Shown: piece by piece, positions 62,761 to 64,000 of the stretch | Position numbering within the stretch: the first letter of the stretch is position 1 | Layout: each line of letters opens with the position of its first letter | Source: an uncultured Flavihumibacter sp. | GTDB lineage: Bacteria > Bacteroidota > Bacteroidia > Chitinophagales > Chitinophagaceae | Reading direction: 5' to 3' | Assembly: GCA_902168105.1 (NCBI GenBank) | Contig: CABHOY010000019.1 | Span: 1-64,000 of the forward strand | DNA: 64,000 nucleotides | Program-made: the position numbers and the translations under genes | Notes under the pieces: model-generated | The model's input: the letters and a program-made list of their open reading frames with translations, nothing else | Told to the model about the DNA's origin: nothing | The model's database searches: none

Positions 62761-64000
62761 TTAATCCTCAAAGAAAAATCGCCCGGTACTGGATAAATAT
62801 CCTCCTGTGTGCGCGCCGTTATTATTGATCACTTCAACCACGTAGATCGACTTTCCATTACCCAGCGGCACTTCCTTCGATGGCGCCAATACAGCAGAGA
62901 ACTGAGGTTTAATCAGCAGCGGCTTTGTTCCTTTTACGGTAAACAACATACCACGATCCTCACCGGCAGTCAATACAAATCCACCTTCTGTAAAATAAAT
63001 ATCATCAAGACCACTGGCCAATACTTTACCTTTCTTATCAATGACCGACTTTTTACCATTGCTCACAATAACGAAGAAACCATTTTTTCTATCGCCACGG
63101 GTCATATCAAAGCCCTCATAAACAAATGGAAAAACAACTACGTTCTTTGAAGTCACAACGCCCCATTTACCATTCTTTTTGACCGCCATCAGTCCTTCTG
63201 ACTCACTCCCGTTGGCACAGTCAATGCTGTCATATACCGGGGGAATAACATGTCCTGCAAATGGAGCATTGAACCGGAACCCGTATTTACCATCTTTACG
63301 TATCAGCTGTTCTTTAAACGCAAGGCGAGGCACTGTGGGCTTAGATGCTGGTCGCGACTCGTCTATATCCACAACCTCTCCTTTTCCCTCCCACTGCGTA
63401 TCGTTTCCCGGAGGAGGAGGAACCGAAGATACTTCAGGCCACTCACTCATTGTTCCCGGTTTCCCGGCAAGAACCGGTATTGCAAAATCTTTTCCATTTT
63501 TCTCTACTTTCACAAGTTTATCAGAAACGGGATCGGCCTCATAATATACCGGCTCGGCTATCCATTGCTGGTTGCTGGCGTTAAAAACACCCCGTTTATG
63601 CAACTGCTCTCCAACAGTGAATAATGTACCGGCTTTATTGTACAAGATGTTATAAACAGTGTCCAGGACCAGGCGTTGAGAGACTATGTCATAGATACCA
63701 CATTTGTTGTCTCTGGTACAGACTACGGCATAATTATACGTTCTTACGTAACGTTTATCTTCAGGAGCCGGGAAATTAACCTGATAATAGTCGAAAGGAA
63801 CTACTACTTCATTTTTAGCGTTTATCGCGCCCGCCATACGGCCTTTGTAAACAGTGGCATAACCGTTTTCAAACAACTCGCAGCGGTCATATTGTGCGGG
63901 AATCTTAAGCGTACCATCCGGTGAAGCATAACCCCATTTGTCTTTCACACGATAAGGGATCAATGCCTCCTGGGCAAAACCTTGCATAAGAGCAAGTTGG
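62761..64000 (-). CDS. WG-repeat protein, N-terminus cut by the window edge
   Basis: At least 413 residues on the minus strand. An in-frame ATG lies at 63985-63987, but codons upstream (QLAL) continue to the window end, and with MQGFAQEALIPY they form the end of a signal peptide, so the true start is outside. WG repeats follow: KDKWGYASPDGTLKIPAQYD, KDGKYGFRFNAPFAGHVIPP and VKKNGKWGVVTSKNVVVFPF. A Pro-rich spacer (SVPPPPGNDTQW) divides two repeat blocks. The role is unknown; it is related in build to the protein at 5582. Confidence 0.85.
   Translation of the reverse strand, partial: QLALMQGFAQEALIPYRVKDKWGYASPDGTLKIPAQYDRCELFENGYATVYKGRMAGAINAKNEVVVPFDYYQVNFPAPEDKRYVRTYNYAVVCTRDNKCGIYDIVSQRLVLDTVYNILYNKAGTLFTVGEQLHKRGVFNASNQQWIAEPVYYEADPVSDKLVKVEKNGKDFAIPVLAGKPGTMSEWPEVSSVPPPPGNDTQWEGKGEVVDIDESRPASKPTVPRLAFKEQLIRKDGKYGFRFNAPFAGHVIPPVYDSIDCANGSESEGLMAVKKNGKWGVVTSKNVVVFPFVYEGFDMTRGDRKNGFFVIVSNGKKSVIDKKGKVLASGLDDIYFTEGGFVLTAGEDRGMLFTVKGTKPLLIKPQFSAVLAPSKEVPLGNGKSIYVVEVINNNGAHTGGYLSSTGRFFFED

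Overview
The window looks like a chromosomal segment from a Bacteroidota of the Chitinophaga type. I infer this from the protein families present: type 9 secretion (T9SS) sorting domains, a SusC-like N-terminus, GH78/GH43/GH18 glycoside-hydrolase proteins, PKD-repeat giants with gliding-motility C-termini, CarboxypepD_reg-like fusions and WG-repeat proteins. GC is moderate. Shine-Dalgarno sites are weak, as usual for the phylum. I see no rRNA, tRNA or CRISPR array.

Layout. 1-430 is the end of an IS1182-type insertion sequence. 0.5-6.4 kb holds small hypothetical proteins, a SusC-like/VWA chimera and a WG-repeat protein. 6.7-13.7 kb has a secreted reprolysin-like metalloprotease with a T9SS tail, a DPP-IV-type S9 peptidase and a membrane metallophosphoesterase. 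14.1-18.9 kb and 38.0-42.9 kb are two very similar giant PKD proteins with type B T9SS tails. 19.1-22.9 kb has an AraC regulator beside an FAD monooxygenase, a protein resembling an archaeo-eukaryotic primase domain, and an envelope protein. 23.0-28.0 kb has two divergent GH78-like paralogues. 28-34.8 kb has a lipoprotein, a GH18-like protein, an M1 peptidase fusion and a membrane-anchored AraC regulator. 34.9-37.5 kb has MOSC and RidA genes and then a two-gene unit: a DUF692 (MNIO) oxidase and a 53-codon exported peptide ending in CPACGMG. 43.1-47.9 kb has a secreted PHP-like protein, a beta-propeller-like protein and an exported epoxide hydrolase. 47.9-52.9 kb is a patchy AT-rich accessory stretch with an orphan small gene, a perfect 46-bp inverted repeat, an integrase remnant, a frameshifted nucleotidyltransferase with its small partner, and an NTF2-like small protein. 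53-64 kb has an NlpC/P60 lipoprotein, a large propeller/HEAT/cytochrome c lipoprotein, a methyltransferase, an AraC regulator with an aldo/keto reductase, a GH43 enzyme and a second WG-repeat protein cut by the window edge.

The most notable system is the pair at 36.2-37.5 kb on the minus strand. A tiny lipoprotein-like peptide, with a Lys/Gln/Pro linker and a C-terminal Cys-Pro-Ala-Cys-Gly-Met-Gly, lies 38 bp upstream of a complete DUF692 enzyme that has an extra C-terminal domain. I read it as a minimal exported RiPP (modified peptide) pathway, possibly for metal handling. The peptide is too short for most gene callers.

Much of the rest is envelope and extracellular biology: adhesion and gliding (PKD giants), polysaccharide breakdown (GH78, GH43, GH18-like), protein breakdown (M12-like, S9, M1, C40) and small regulator-enzyme pairs.
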